A stretch of DNA of 64,000 nucleotides from Campylobacteraceae bacterium (GCA_027068975.1 JALXFN010000029.1:1-64000), one strand, 5' to 3'. Shown: positions 17,648-26,673, numbered from the stretch's first letter. Program-made: numbers and translations. The notes: generated by a model not told the origin, from the sequence alone.

Positions 17648-18508
17648 ATGTTATATTATTACGCATTTACAGGACATAAACATGGACTTGATAGAGTGAA
17701 GAGAGCGGCTGTTGTTTTAAATAAGCTGAGAGACAATGGCATAGAAACAATGCTACTTGTAAATGATTTTAGAGCAGGGCTAGTGGCAAGAGAGTTTGGA
17801 GTACCTGAATCGGTGACCATTGAGACCATTCAAGACATAGATGCCATTGCAGAGATTGGGGATTCGGTTATTATAGATTCTCCTGAAGATGACCATGGAC
17901 GTTTGGTGAAATATTGTTCCGACTTTAAATCGGTGTTTCGCTTTGCACAGAGTGCTGATGATAAAAGTATTCATGGTGAGACCATGTTACGCATTAATTG
18001 TGATGATGAAGAGTGTATCTCTTCTATTATAGTAGACGATGTCTATTTTGAAGAGCATAAAAAAGAGGAGAGAACACTTTTCTTTTTAGGTGACTCTGAT
18101 GCAGATAAAATTATACTGAATCATGCTGACTTTTTTAAAGATAACAGAATGGAACTGCTTTTAGGACACTACTTTTATGTAAAATATGAAGATGATTTGA
18201 AAAAAATATTTGATACATTGCATGAACCAGAGGAGTATATTGATTTAATATGCTCTTCCAAACGTGTGGTTACAGCATCTTTTCAAACAGCTTTAGAAGC
18301 TAGTGTTGCTAGAGCAGAAGTTATATTTATAGATATAAATATAATATCTAATGAAGAAAAAGAATTACTAAAATTACTTAAAGTTATAATGATTATTTCT
18401 TTTGATAATAATAAATATAAACAACTTATAATAGATAGTGTTCCCTTAAAGCCCACTATGGTAGGAAGAAGTGACACAATTATAGAAAAACTTATCAATC
18501 GGTTATAA
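17648..18508 (+). CDS. Hypothetical protein, glycosyltransferase-B/PseG-like fold suspected
   Basis: The 286-residue soluble protein begins YYYAFTGHKHGLDRVKRAAV, which resembles the GSGHVMRC start of PseG-like sugar-nucleotide enzymes. It then has Rossmann-like strands (ETMLLVNDF, GDSVIIDSPEDDHGR). Near the C-terminus ASFQTALEASVARAEVIFID resembles the nucleotide-binding loop seen in GT-B enzymes. These resemblances are weak, so a function is not assigned. A Shine-Dalgarno AAGGA precedes the ATG. It sits between the divergent sox regulators and petA, 62 bases ahead of the latter, which has its own -10 box. Confidence 0.7.
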   Translation: MLYYYAFTGHKHGLDRVKRAAVVLNKLRDNGIETMLLVNDFRAGLVAREFGVPESVTIETIQDIDAIAEIGDSVIIDSPEDDHGRLVKYCSDFKSVFRFAQSADDKSIHGETMLRINCDDEECISSIIVDDVYFEEHKKEERTLFFLGDSDADKIILNHADFFKDNRMELLLGHYFYVKYEDDLKKIFDTLHEPEEYIDLICSSKRVVTASFQTALEASVARAEVIFIDINIISNEEKELLKLLKVIMIISFDNNKYKQLIIDSVPLKPTMVGRSDTIIEKLINRL

Positions 18509-18537
18509 ATTATTAACAGGATTAACTTTTTTTGCTT

Positions 18538-18543
18538 TATAAT
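18538..18543 (+). promoter_or_regulatory. Putative petABC promoter (-10 box)
   Basis: TATAAT preceded by a T-rich stretch and TTTGCT lies 28 bases before the chosen petA start, the usual form of a sigma-70 promoter in Campylobacterota. Confidence 0.55.
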
Positions 18544-18570
18544 AGGTTAAATTTATTATAAAGGATGAGT

Positions 18571-19098
18571 ATGAGTAGTAGACGTGATTTCATGGGTATG
18601 GCTCTGGGTGGTTTTACTGCCTTAGGTGGTATCGGTGCTTTAATGGCAATGAAAAAAACTTGGGATCCACTTCCAAGCGTCAAGGCAGCTGGTTTTACAA
18701 CCATTGACTTGAAAGATGCACAAGAGAATGTTCTTGTGACAGAGAAATGGAGAGGTAAACCAATATTTGTTTTAAAGCAGTCTAAAGAGATGGTTGAAAA
18801 AGCTAAAAAATCTGATGAGTTAAAGAGACTTATCAACATTGGAGATGAATATTATATGGTTGCTGTAGGTCTCTGTACACACCTAGGGTGTATTCCAGGT
18901 TATGATTCATCTAAGCAAGGCTTTTTGTGTGCTTGTCATGGTGGACAATATGATGGAACAGCTATGGTAACAAAAGCTCCACCTCCAAGAGGACTAGATA
19001 TTCCTCCATTTAAGATAGATGGAACAAAACTAGTACTTGGTGAAGAGGGACCTGAATATAAAAAGATGTTGGCTGATGGCACAACAATGAAAGTATAG
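18571..19098 (+). CDS. petA: Rieske iron-sulfur subunit of the cytochrome bc1 complex
   Basis: The Rieske protein takes electrons from quinol at the Qo site. The product (175 residues from 18571) has a Tat-type N-terminus (SSRRDFMGMALGG) that serves as signal-anchor. The [2Fe-2S] motifs are CTHLGC and CACHGG. The ATG at 18571 is chosen over one six bases upstream because AAGGA then has normal spacing. It is followed by petB after 11 bases. Confidence 0.96.
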   Translation: MSSRRDFMGMALGGFTALGGIGALMAMKKTWDPLPSVKAAGFTTIDLKDAQENVLVTEKWRGKPIFVLKQSKEMVEKAKKSDELKRLINIGDEYYMVAVGLCTHLGCIPGYDSSKQGFLCACHGGQYDGTAMVTKAPPPRGLDIPPFKIDGTKLVLGEEGPEYKKMLADGTTMKV

Positions 19099-19109
19099 GG
19101 AGGGTTTAA

Positions 19110-20333
19110 ATGGCACATTTTGAAAAAGCAAAAAGTTTAAACGAGTGGTTAGATCAACGTATTGGGATAAACACCCTTAAAAAAGTAATGCAGTCTGAGT
19201 ATTGGATTCCAAAAAATATTAACTTCTTATGGGCAATGGGTATGGTCCTTGCAGCTACATTTGGTATTCTTTTAGTTTCAGGAATTTTCCTACTTATGTA
19301 CTACAATCCAAGTACAGATTTAGCCTTTGACAGTGTAAACTACACGATTATGACAGAAGTTGGATATGGTTGGTTGTGGAGACATATTCATGGTGTTGGT
19401 GCATCTTTGGTCTTCTTAATCATCTATATTCACATGTTTACAGGTATCTACTATGGTTCATACAAAAAAGGTAGAGAGCTTATCTGGATTTCAGGTATGT
19501 TACTATTTGTACTTTTTTCTGCTGAAGCATTCTCAGGATACATGTTACCATGGGGACAGATGAGTTACTGGGCTGGTATGGTTATTACTAACCTATTCTC
19601 TGGTGGTTCACTCCATGCAGATGGTTTAGTTGAGTGGATTAGAGGGGACTACGTTCCTGCACAAGCATTCTTAAGTCGATTCTTTATGCTACATGTCCTT
19701 CTTATGCCGTTAGCAATTATTGGTGCTATTGTATTCCACTTTGGAACACTTAGACTTCCACACGTTAATAACCAAGACGGTAAAGAGATTGATTTTGAAG
19801 AGTCTGCACGATTATGGAAAGAGGGCACAACAGAATCTCGAAGAAAATCAGAAGTTATTCCATTCTCTCCTGTATTCTTAAGTAAAGATGTATTTGTAAT
19901 GGGTGTCTACTTTATTCTGTTCTTCTACTTGGTATTCTACCACTTTGAGTTTGCAATGGACCCTGTAAACTTTGACCCAGCTAATGGTCTAAAAACTCCA
20001 ACACATATTTACCCTGAGTGGTACTTCTTATGGTCTTATGAGATTTTACGTCCATTCCCAACTGACCCAGGTCTTGTAGCATTTGCTATTGCACAGGTTA
20101 TTTTCTTTACACTTCCATTCTTGGATATGAGTCCAAATGTTGCACCTGCAAACAAAAGAGGGGCATTTCATATTTGGTTCTGGTTGATGTTGATAGATAT
20201 GTTGGTCTTAACATTTATGGGTAAACTACCTCCAGAGGGTATTTGGAGTACAATTGGTCTAGTGGCTGCAATAACATTCTTTGTTCTTTGGATTTCACTA
20301 CCAATTATTACAAAATTAGAAAAAAAGCTGTAA
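19110..20333 (+). CDS. petB: Cytochrome b subunit of the bc1 complex
   Basis: The 407-residue protein holds the two b hemes and the quinone sites. It has the expected membrane helices and paired His ligands (RHIHGVGAS and IYIHMF in one helix region, MLHVLLMPL and IVFHFGTLRLPH in another). A Qo-site PEW motif is present (YPEWYFLWSYEILR). Length corresponds to the one-piece mitochondrial/proteobacterial form. It sits between petA and petC in a tight operon. Confidence 0.97.
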   Translation: MAHFEKAKSLNEWLDQRIGINTLKKVMQSEYWIPKNINFLWAMGMVLAATFGILLVSGIFLLMYYNPSTDLAFDSVNYTIMTEVGYGWLWRHIHGVGASLVFLIIYIHMFTGIYYGSYKKGRELIWISGMLLFVLFSAEAFSGYMLPWGQMSYWAGMVITNLFSGGSLHADGLVEWIRGDYVPAQAFLSRFFMLHVLLMPLAIIGAIVFHFGTLRLPHVNNQDGKEIDFEESARLWKEGTTESRRKSEVIPFSPVFLSKDVFVMGVYFILFFYLVFYHFEFAMDPVNFDPANGLKTPTHIYPEWYFLWSYEILRPFPTDPGLVAFAIAQVIFFTLPFLDMSPNVAPANKRGAFHIWFWLMLIDMLVLTFMGKLPPEGIWSTIGLVAAITFFVLWISLPIITKLEKKL

Positions 20334-20343
20334 GGAGTATAGG

Positions 20344-21315
20344 ATGAATAAAGAGTTAAAAATACTTGGAATTGTAGCAGCTTTTACACTTGTACTATAT
20401 TGGGGAGTTGAGCCATTTGCTCACTCTCAAATGCACAAACATGTAGAAGGTCATAACTTTGTTTATGACGGAACTGCTGATATTGAAGAGGCTTCTAAAG
20501 ATAAAAAAGAGGCTAAAAAGAAATTTTGGTCAGAGGTAAAAGAGATAGCTAAACTTAAAGGTGACCCAGTTGCTGGTGAAGCTACTTTTGCTATGTGTGC
20601 AGGGTGTCATATGGATGGTGCTACAAACATGGGTGGTGTTACACCTCCTAGTCTTGACCATGCAGGTGCAATTTATGACAAAAACTTCTTAATTGCACTT
20701 ATTAAAGACCCAGCAATGGCAACCAATGTTGACCATAAATACCCTAATGGAACCATGAGTCACCCAATGGGTAGCATTACAACTATGGTAAATACTCCAC
20801 AAGATATTGCAAACGTTGTTGCATACTTGAAAGCTAAAAAAGCTGGAGAAGTAACACCAAAAGAGGCATTTAAAGAGGCTTGTGGTAGATGTCACGCTAA
20901 CCGTTATGGTAAGTTGACTCAATTAGGAGAGATTCCTAAAACCAAGTCAAACATTAAAACAGGTCAAGATATAGACAGAATGAAGTATGACCAAAAAGTG
21001 GCTACAGAGCAAAATGCTTTAGCTGATTACCTTGGTAAACTTCCACCAGATTTATCTATTATCTACAGAGCTAGATCTGAGCATTTCTTAGAGACACTTG
21101 TTGAGAACCCACAAAGCCAACTTCCAGGCACAGCAATGCCTAGAACAGGTCTCAACAAAGAGGGTTATGAGAAAGTAGTAGAGTACTTAGCTGAAACAGG
21201 TGACCCGTCTGCTCCAGCAAGAGCTATGGCAGGTCCATGGGTACTTGGATTCTTCTTATTGTTTACAATTTTAGCTTACTTATGGAAGCAATCTCAATGG
21301 AGAGATTTACATTAG
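20344..21315 (+). CDS. petC: Diheme cytochrome c subunit of the bc1 complex
   Basis: The 323-residue protein has an N-terminal membrane segment or uncleaved signal, two heme motifs (CAGCH at 85-89 and CGRCH at 180-184) and a C-terminal anchor (GPWVLGFFLLFTILAYLW). Epsilonproteobacterial bc1 complexes typically carry such a diheme c subunit in place of the monoheme cytochrome c1. It ends the petABC operon; a strong hairpin terminator follows. Confidence 0.95.
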   Translation: MNKELKILGIVAAFTLVLYWGVEPFAHSQMHKHVEGHNFVYDGTADIEEASKDKKEAKKKFWSEVKEIAKLKGDPVAGEATFAMCAGCHMDGATNMGGVTPPSLDHAGAIYDKNFLIALIKDPAMATNVDHKYPNGTMSHPMGSITTMVNTPQDIANVVAYLKAKKAGEVTPKEAFKEACGRCHANRYGKLTQLGEIPKTKSNIKTGQDIDRMKYDQKVATEQNALADYLGKLPPDLSIIYRARSEHFLETLVENPQSQLPGTAMPRTGLNKEGYEKVVEYLAETGDPSAPARAMAGPWVLGFFLLFTILAYLWKQSQWRDLH

Positions 21316-21324
21316 TAGGAACAT

Positions 21325-21345
21325 AACTAGAGCCAAGCTCTAGTT
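21325..21345 (+). terminator. petABC terminator
   Basis: AACTAGAGC and GCTCTAGTT form a nine-base stem with loop CAA, followed by an ATTATTA tail, ten bases after the petC stop. Confidence 0.75.
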
Positions 21346-21366
21346 ATTATTAGACATCTAAATTAC

Positions 21367-21468
21367 TGTAGGTTCGATTTCATCGAACATCAAAACCAAA
21401 CACCATAAATAAAATGATATTTATGGAAATTGAATTTTAATATCACGTTCGATAAAATCGAACCTACA
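21367..21468. repeat. 102-bp BIME-like element, copy 1
   Basis: Two palindromic units face each other: TGTAGGTTCGAT ... ATCGAAC at the left and GTTCGAT ... ATCGAACCTACA at the right. A conserved spacer containing ATGATATTTATGG lies between. An outer inverted repeat (TTAGACATCT at 21350-21359, AGATGTCTAA at 21473-21482) flanks it. The same 102-bp element occurs at 24881. Confidence 0.85.
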
Positions 21469-21574
21469 AAAAAGATGTCTAAATATTTAACTATTCTTCT
21501 TTTTAATTGACACACATCATCACACTTTTATCTACTTTTAGTTAATCTAAGCAAAATTATTATTATGGATTATT

Positions 21575-22555
21575 ATGCTTATAGATGGACACGGTCGAAC
21601 CGTAAATTACCTCAGAGTTTCTGTTACTGAACGTTGTAACTTTAGATGCCAATACTGTATGCCAGAGAAACCTTTCTCATGGGTTCCACGCGAAAATCTA
21701 CTCTCTTTTGAAGAGCTATTTTTGTTTATGAAAGTAGCCATAGATGAGGGTGTTACCAAAATTCGTATAACAGGTGGTGAACCACTTCTGCGTGAGGGCT
21801 TAGATAAGTTTATTAAAATGATTCATGACTATAAGCCTGATATTGATTTGGCTTTAACTACCAATGCTTACCTACTTTTTCAAACAGCACAAGCACTTAA
21901 AGATGCAGGACTAAAACGACTCAATATATCACTAGACTCTCTAAAGCCTGAAGTTGCTCATAAAATAGCCCAAAAAGATGTTTTAGAACAAGTTCTTAAA
22001 GGAATAGATAAAGCCTTAGAAGTAGGCTTAGGGGTTAAAATAAACATGGTTCCTCTAAAAGGAATTAATGATGGTGAAATTATTGATGTCATGGAGTATT
22101 GTATGGAGCGAAAGATAAAAATTCGTTTTATTGAGTACATGGAGAACCGTCATGCAAATGAGTCTCTTAGAGGAATGCACGGAAGAGAGATTTTAGAAAA
22201 AGTTAAAGAGAAATACACCATTCACGCTCTTGGACGTGAGGGGGCAAGTCCCTCTTTTAACTATAGTATTGAAGAGAATGGTTATGAGTTTGGGCTTATT
22301 GACCCACATAAACATGACTTTTGCGAAAACTGTAACCGTATTCGATTAACAGCTGAGGGACATCTAATTCCATGTCTATACTTTGATGAGGCGATGAGTA
22401 TTGCAAAATCGGTTAAAGAGGGAGACATAGAGGGAGCAAGTCAAGTCTTGGCACAAGTACTTAGAGACAAACCTAAAGAGAACCGTTGGACAGAAGACGA
22501 CCCTAGTGAAGAGAAAGAGATTTCTTCTAGAGCTTTTTATGAGACTGGTGGGTAA
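21575..22555 (+). CDS. moaA: GTP 3',8-cyclase MoaA (molybdenum cofactor synthesis)
   Basis: MoaA is a radical SAM enzyme that makes the 3',8-cyclo-GTP precursor of molybdopterin. The 326-residue protein has the N-terminal cluster motif [10 protein letters not shown]. The C-terminal cluster motif is [18 protein letters not shown], and the chain ends exactly in the conserved GG tail. Length is normal. It stands alone between pet and the MntA/HepT pair. Its product would serve the formate dehydrogenase-like protein at 51 kb. Confidence 0.97.
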   Translation: MLIDGHGRTVNYLRVSVTERCNFRCQYCMPEKPFSWVPRENLLSFEELFLFMKVAIDEGVTKIRITGGEPLLREGLDKFIKMIHDYKPDIDLALTTNAYLLFQTAQALKDAGLKRLNISLDSLKPEVAHKIAQKDVLEQVLKGIDKALEVGLGVKINMVPLKGINDGEIIDVMEYCMERKIKIRFIEYMENRHANESLRGMHGREILEKVKEKYTIHALGREGASPSFNYSIEENGYEFGLIDPHKHDFCENCNRIRLTAEGHLIPCLYFDEAMSIAKSVKEGDIEGASQVLAQVLRDKPKENRWTEDDPSEEKEISSRAFYETGG

Positions 22556-22590
22556 TTTTTTTATGATAAGGCTTAATAATCTTTTTTTGC

Positions 22591-22596
22591 TATAAT
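22591..22596 (+). promoter_or_regulatory. Putative mntA-hepT promoter (-10 box)
   Basis: TATAAT preceded by a T run and GC lies 27 bases before the mntA start, with AAGGAG between. Confidence 0.55.
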
Positions 22597-22623
22597 AAAA
22601 CAAAGTAAAAAAGGAGCAAAGCT

Positions 22624-22914
22624 ATGACCCAAAAGCAGATATTAGATTATCTCTCAACGCATAAAGAGAGATTTCAAAAACTCTATAATGTTAACAAAAT
22701 TGGTATCTTTGGCTCTTATGCTCGTAATGAGGCTACTCCTGACAGTGATATAGATATTGTTGTAGATTTAAAAAAGAGTACAATGTTTGGATTGGTTGCT
22801 ATTAAAAGTGATATAGAGGAGTATTTTAAAACTCATGTAGATATTGTTCAGATTAGAGATAGAATGAATGAACTTTTAAAAAAGAGAATTGAACAAGAGG
22901 CGATTTATGTATGA
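22624..22914 (+). CDS. mntA: MntA-like minimal nucleotidyltransferase antitoxin
   Basis: In characterised MntA/HepT systems the nucleotidyltransferase inactivates the HepT RNase by AMP transfer to a tyrosine. The 96-residue product has the family motif GS-x10-DxD: Gly30-Ser31 and Asp42/Asp44, with a third acidic residue at Asp73 (THVDIVQ). This suggests an active enzyme. It has its own -10 box and overlaps the HepT gene by eight bases. Confidence 0.92.
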   Translation: MTQKQILDYLSTHKERFQKLYNVNKIGIFGSYARNEATPDSDIDIVVDLKKSTMFGLVAIKSDIEEYFKTHVDIVQIRDRMNELLKKRIEQEAIYV

Positions 22915-23278
22915 TAAAGAGATAGTTCTAAACCTACTTGAAAATATGATTGGAGCTACAGAAAAAATTTTATATCGAAATAGAGATATTACTTCTATTG
23001 ATGACTATCTAAAAGATGATAGTAGTTTAATGCTTCTTGATAGTTTATGTATGCAACTTATAGCTATTGGTGAGGCTGTAAAAAAAATTGATAAAGAGAC
23101 AGATAAACAATTACTCAAAGCTTATACTCAAATTCCTTGGCGTGAAGTAGCAGGTATGAGAGATATATTGTCTCATCACTATTTTGATTTAAATGCAGAG
23201 GTTGTATTTGAAGTCACTACAGAGCATATTGAAGAGTTGCAGATTGTTTTGAAGAAGATTGTAGAGGATATATCATAA
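22907..23278 (+). CDS. hepT: HepT-like RNase toxin (DUF86)
   Basis: The start at 22907 (MYDKEIVLNLLENM) is preferred over an ATG 18 bases upstream because AGAGG lies at proper spacing; this gives 123 residues. It is an all-helical HEPN protein with the RX4HXY motif RDILSHHY (Arg85, His90, Tyr92). Arg and His form the RNase site, and Tyr is the residue AMPylated by MntA in known pairs. It overlaps mntA, the standard antitoxin-first order. Confidence 0.92.
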   Translation: MYDKEIVLNLLENMIGATEKILYRNRDITSIDDYLKDDSSLMLLDSLCMQLIAIGEAVKKIDKETDKQLLKAYTQIPWREVAGMRDILSHHYFDLNAEVVFEVTTEHIEELQIVLKKIVEDIS

Positions 23279-23307
23279 GGTATATTTTTTCTTAGACCTC
23301 TCTCTGT

Positions 23308-23366
23308 CACTTTTTTTTCTTTGTTTCGCAACGAAAGAAAGAAAAGTAACCAAAAAAAAGAAAGTG
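23308..23366. repeat. Nested A/T-rich inverted repeat after hepT
   Basis: The arms CACTTTTTTTTCTTTG (23308-23323) and CAAAAAAAAGAAAGTG (23351-23366) are near reverse complements. Inside them lies TTTCG-CAA-CGAAA (23324-23336). It can fold in transcripts of either strand and may end the mntA-hepT message. It is also a possible insertion remnant. Confidence 0.6.
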
Positions 23367-23448
23367 CGAAGGGCTATCGCTGTAAGATATTTCAATTAAA
23401 AGAAATGGTTAAAAATAATATTTTAAAGCCTAATATGGAGATAAATAT

Positions 23449-23788
23449 ATGAATGATTTGATTATTATTGAAGAATTAAAAGAATGGGATGTTCTAAAAA
23501 ATTTTGATGAATCTCAAATTCGTAAAAGTTGGTAAAAAGTAGGTAAATCCGACGAGAAAAAAAGCCAATTTTAAGAAAAATAAGCTCTAATATCAAACAT
23601 GAAGATGAAAAAGAAAAAAGAGCTATTATCAGAGCTAAAAAAAGTAAGTGACTTTAGAGTAGATGAACATAAGATAGAATATCCATTATACGAGCTATCC
23701 TATAACTGTTAAGGAGGATTTGAGTTCAGGGTTTGTGGAGTATATAGATAACAGTGAATATATAAATAATTTTAGAGAAAAACATTAA
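23449..23788 (+). pseudogene. Decayed gene remnant
   Basis: A plausible start with GGAG upstream opens a 28-codon frame (MNDLIIIEELKEWDVL) that stops at 23533-23535. Coding-like sequence then continues in shifting frames: LRKISSNIKHEDEKEKRA, then ELLSELKKVSDFRVDEHK, then VKEDLSSGFVEYIDN, ending at a stop at 23786-23788. The pieces read like one protein of about 110 residues broken by frameshifts. I do not recognise the family. Confidence 0.45.
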
Positions 23789-23801
23789 ATCGGATAACTT
23801 T

Positions 23802-24077
23802 ATGAACGAACTAAACCCCCAAACCCTAGCCCAACAACTAAAAACCCTAGCCAAACAAGCCATACCTATATACACACAAAAAGTAGAAGCCATAATCAAC
23901 AACAAAATCCAAGACCATAACCAAATAGAGCTAACATTTGACTATATGCTAGATTTTTGTTATGACGATGAGATGCTACTTTTGTATAAAAAATTAGCTC
24001 GGTACTATTTTACTATTAATCCACAAGGTACAGCAAACTATATTAACTACTATAGAGAGAGGTACGAAGATGAGTAA
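23802..24077 (+). CDS. Small hypothetical protein, 91 aa
   Basis: A short helical soluble protein beginning MNELNPQTLAQQLKTLAK, with a Tyr-rich C-terminal half (YYFTINPQGTANYINYYRERY). No signal peptide or membrane segment is present and the family is not recognised. Its first third uses C-rich codons unlike the neighbouring genes. It ends 42 bases before queE and is on the same strand, so the two are probably co-transcribed. Confidence 0.65.
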   Translation: MNELNPQTLAQQLKTLAKQAIPIYTQKVEAIINNKIQDHNQIELTFDYMLDFCYDDEMLLLYKKLARYYFTINPQGTANYINYYRERYEDE

Positions 24078-24119
24078 ATACAAAAGTGCAACAGCCCGTT
24101 GCACAATTAAGGAGCTAAA

Positions 24120-24878
24120 ATGTTCTACCTAACCGAACAGTTCTTCTCAATCCAAGGAGAAGGCAAATACGCAGGTGTCCCATCGTACTTTTTAAGAACA
24201 GGTGGGTGTAATCTAGCTTGTGCTGGATTTAAAGCTAGTTATAATGTTAAAGGGCAAGAGAAGATGGGGTGTGATACCTATTTTGCTGTAGATAGTCACT
24301 TTGCTTCCTCTTGGGAGAAAGTAGAAGAGGCTTTTGAACTTATTGAACATTTAAAAGAGGAGTTTTCTACTATTGGGTATCTGCCTCAAGTGGTTATTAC
24401 GGGGGGTGAGCCGTTGATGTACCATAAGGATGAGGCTTTTTATAGTGTAATCACTTGGTTAGTAGAGCAGGGCATTCGTATAACCTTTGAGACCAATGGA
24501 ACAGTAGAGATTGATTTTGAGGCTTATCCTAGTTATAAAAAAACTATTTTTGCTCTATCTATTAAACTTGCAAACTCAGGTGAACCAAAATATAAACGCA
24601 TTAAACCACAAGCCATTTCCAATATTGTAAATAACTCATCTGATAGCTTTTTTAAATTTACGATTGATAAAAAGTTGGTAAATAGTACAGCTTTAGAAGA
24701 GATAAGAGAGATAACCTCTGCTTTTACAAATCCTACTATCTACTGTATGCCTGTAGGTGAGAGTCGTGCTAATATTTGGCATAATGACCGAGCTGTCTTT
24801 GAGTTTTGTATGAAACATGGGTTTAACTACAGTGATAGGTTACATATACGGGTTTTTGATACTACTCAGGGGGTTTAA
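24120..24878 (+). CDS. queE: 7-carboxy-7-deazaguanine synthase QueE
   Basis: QueE is a radical SAM enzyme that contracts carboxytetrahydropterin in queuosine synthesis. The 252-residue product starts with the family signature [25 protein letters not shown] split by its first Cys. Its cysteines are Cys30, Cys34 and Cys51 (GCDTY), a CX3C-X16-C spacing instead of the textbook CX3CX2C. I recall a similar GCDT arrangement in campylobacterial QueE, so it is probably active. [11 protein letters not shown] and FETNGTVEI are the expected SAM-binding blocks. Other queuosine genes are not in the window. Confidence 0.92.
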   Translation: MFYLTEQFFSIQGEGKYAGVPSYFLRTGGCNLACAGFKASYNVKGQEKMGCDTYFAVDSHFASSWEKVEEAFELIEHLKEEFSTIGYLPQVVITGGEPLMYHKDEAFYSVITWLVEQGIRITFETNGTVEIDFEAYPSYKKTIFALSIKLANSGEPKYKRIKPQAISNIVNNSSDSFFKFTIDKKLVNSTALEEIREITSAFTNPTIYCMPVGESRANIWHNDRAVFEFCMKHGFNYSDRLHIRVFDTTQGV

Positions 24879-24880
24879 TA

Positions 24881-24982
24881 TGTAGGTTCGATTTTATCGA
24901 ACGTCAAAATCAAATATGAAAAACAAAATGATATTTATGGAAATTAAATTTTAATATCACGTTCGATGAAATCGAACCTACA
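24881..24982. repeat. 102-bp BIME-like element, copy 2
   Basis: The same layout and length as the element at 21367: TGTAGGTTCGAT at the left edge, ATCGAACCTACA at the right, and the same ATGATATTTATGG-containing spacer. A few substitutions lie in the spacer and hairpin loops. It begins three bases after the queE stop. Confidence 0.85.
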
Positions 24983-25045
24983 GGACGTTATAAGTTTAAA
25001 TCATTGACAGAGAAATTGCCCCTACGGGTTAAACAACTTTTGATA

Positions 25046-25051
25046 TAATTC
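25046..25051 (+). promoter_or_regulatory. Putative leuC promoter (-10 box)
   Basis: TATAAT lies about 29 bases before leuC, with AAGGA between. Confidence 0.5.
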
Positions 25052-25079
25052 GCGTAATATATATTTAAGGATTTATAAA

Positions 25080-26357
25080 ATGGGACAAACCATTACTGAA
25101 AAGATTTTCTCTGAACACGCTGGGCGTGAGGTGAAAGCAGGGGAGATTGTTAGAGTTGATATTGATATGATTATTGGGAATGATATTACAACTCCAATAT
25201 CTATTAGAGCATTTGAAGAGTCAGGAGCTGAGAAATTGGCTCGACCTGACAACTTTTGTATTGTTATGGACCACTACATTCCTGCAAAGGACATTGCTTC
25301 TGCAAACCAAGCGAAGATTTCGCGTGATTTTGCGATTAAGCATGACATGAAACACTTTTTTGATGAGAAAGATATGGGGATAGAACACGCCTTGCTTCCT
25401 GAAAAAGGTTTGGTTGTTCCTGGTGATGTGATTATTGGGGCAGACTCACATACCTGTACTCATGGTGCGTTGGGAGCATTTTCTACAGGTATGGGAAGTA
25501 CCGACTTGTCGTTTGGTATGATTACTGGTGGAAACTGGTTTAAAGTACCAGAGACCATTAAGGTAGAGCTTTCAGGGAAACCAAGTGAGCATATCTATGG
25601 AAAAGACATTATCTTGGAGCTTATTCGTCTAATTGGGGTTGATGGGGCGTTGTATAAGACCATTGAGTTTACTGGTGATACCATTGCTCATTTAGGAATG
25701 GCAGACAGATTCTCTATAGCAAACATGGTTATAGAAGCTGGAGCAAAAAATGGGATTTTTGCTGTAGATGAGGTAACAACACAATACTTAGATGAGAGAG
25801 CCAAGGCAAATGGTGGATTAAGAGCTGAACCAAAAGTTCACTACTCTGATGACGATGCAGAGTATTGTCAAGTTATCAAAATAGATGTAGCAAACCTCTC
25901 ACCTGTAATCGCTTACCCATTCTTACCAAGTAATGGTAAGAGCATGGAAGAGGCTGCTGCTGATAACTTAAAGATAGACCAAGTAATGATAGGTTCATGT
26001 ACCAATGGACGTATAGAAGACCTTAGAATAGCTGCAAAAATAATGGAGGGTAAAAGGGTTGCACGTCATACACGTATGATTGTTACTCCTGCTACACAAA
26101 AGATATTGCTTCAAGCTCAAAAAGAGGGCTTAATGGAGATACTTATTAACGCTGGTGCTGTTGTCTCTAATCCTACATGTGGTGCATGTTTGGGTGGTTA
26201 CATGGGAATCTTGGGTGATGGTGAACGTTGTGTTGCTACAACCAATAGAAACTTTGTAGGTCGTATGGGTGCTAGAACCTCTGAAATTTACTTAGCAAAC
26301 TCTGCTGTGGCTGCTGCTTCTGCCATAGCTGGGTATTTGGTTGACCCTAGAGCTTAA
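25080..26357 (+). CDS. leuC: 3-isopropylmalate dehydratase large subunit
   Basis: LeuC with LeuD interconverts 2- and 3-isopropylmalate in leucine synthesis and carries a [4Fe-4S] cluster. The 425-residue product has ADSHTCTHGALGAFSTGMGS, cluster Cys in IGSCTNGR and in NPTCGACLGG, and the aconitase-family end. Length fits the shorter archaeal-type LeuC/HacA branch rather than the ~470-residue E. coli type. leuD is not adjacent; a terminator hairpin follows, so the gene is monocistronic here. Confidence 0.94.
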   Translation: MGQTITEKIFSEHAGREVKAGEIVRVDIDMIIGNDITTPISIRAFEESGAEKLARPDNFCIVMDHYIPAKDIASANQAKISRDFAIKHDMKHFFDEKDMGIEHALLPEKGLVVPGDVIIGADSHTCTHGALGAFSTGMGSTDLSFGMITGGNWFKVPETIKVELSGKPSEHIYGKDIILELIRLIGVDGALYKTIEFTGDTIAHLGMADRFSIANMVIEAGAKNGIFAVDEVTTQYLDERAKANGGLRAEPKVHYSDDDAEYCQVIKIDVANLSPVIAYPFLPSNGKSMEEAAADNLKIDQVMIGSCTNGRIEDLRIAAKIMEGKRVARHTRMIVTPATQKILLQAQKEGLMEILINAGAVVSNPTCGACLGGYMGILGDGERCVATTNRNFVGRMGARTSEIYLANSAVAAASAIAGYLVDPRA

Positions 26358-26673
26358 TTTTACCTTTTTGGTTCCCTCTTTTTAGGGAACTAAGCAACTT
26401 TTACATTTTCATGCTTTCTAATATAAATATCTACTTTTTATGAAATAATTCCTTTTGACCTCTTCTAAAACTACTTTTCTATATGTAAAATAATGTAATT
26501 CAATAGAATTAATGCTTTTCAATATAGATAAAAACAATAAAAATTAATTCTTAATCTAAACTTAAAACAATTTTACTGTTTTTAATAAAAAATATATATT
26601 TAATGATTTAACTTATGATAATATTCTATATGTTAATTATATATTATATTTAATAAAATTATAAGGTAATGAA
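26358..26673. other. AT-rich gap ahead of the DUF11 operon
   Basis: Apart from the leuC terminator this 316-base stretch has no reading frame or RNA gene that I can see. It is extremely AT-rich near 26510-26670 and probably carries the promoter of the exported-protein operon; several TATAAT-like strings make the exact -10 box uncertain. Confidence 0.5.
26371..26390 (+). terminator. leuC terminator
   Basis: GTTCCCT (26371-26377) and AGGGAAC (26384-26390) form a seven-base stem around CTTTTT, 13 bases after the leuC stop. Confidence 0.65.

Larger units (their letters stand above)
23279..23801. other. Gene-poor gap between hepT and a 91-aa gene
   Basis: This 523-base stretch holds the nested inverted repeat at 23308-23366 and a decayed reading frame at 23449-23788. 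I see no intact gene. It looks like a site of past insertion and decay beside the toxin-antitoxin pair. Confidence 0.6.

Noticed and set aside
21367-24982. 102-bp repeats as a CRISPR array or transposon ends
   Set aside because: Only two full copies lie 3.4 kb apart, each internally palindromic, with no regular spacers. The genes between them (moaA, MntA/HepT, queE) are not transposase genes, and the same unit occurs singly elsewhere.
25017-25034. CCCCTACGGGTT as another REP unit
   Set aside because: It carries a GTAGGGG-like head on the minus strand but no palindrome follows, so at most it is a remnant.
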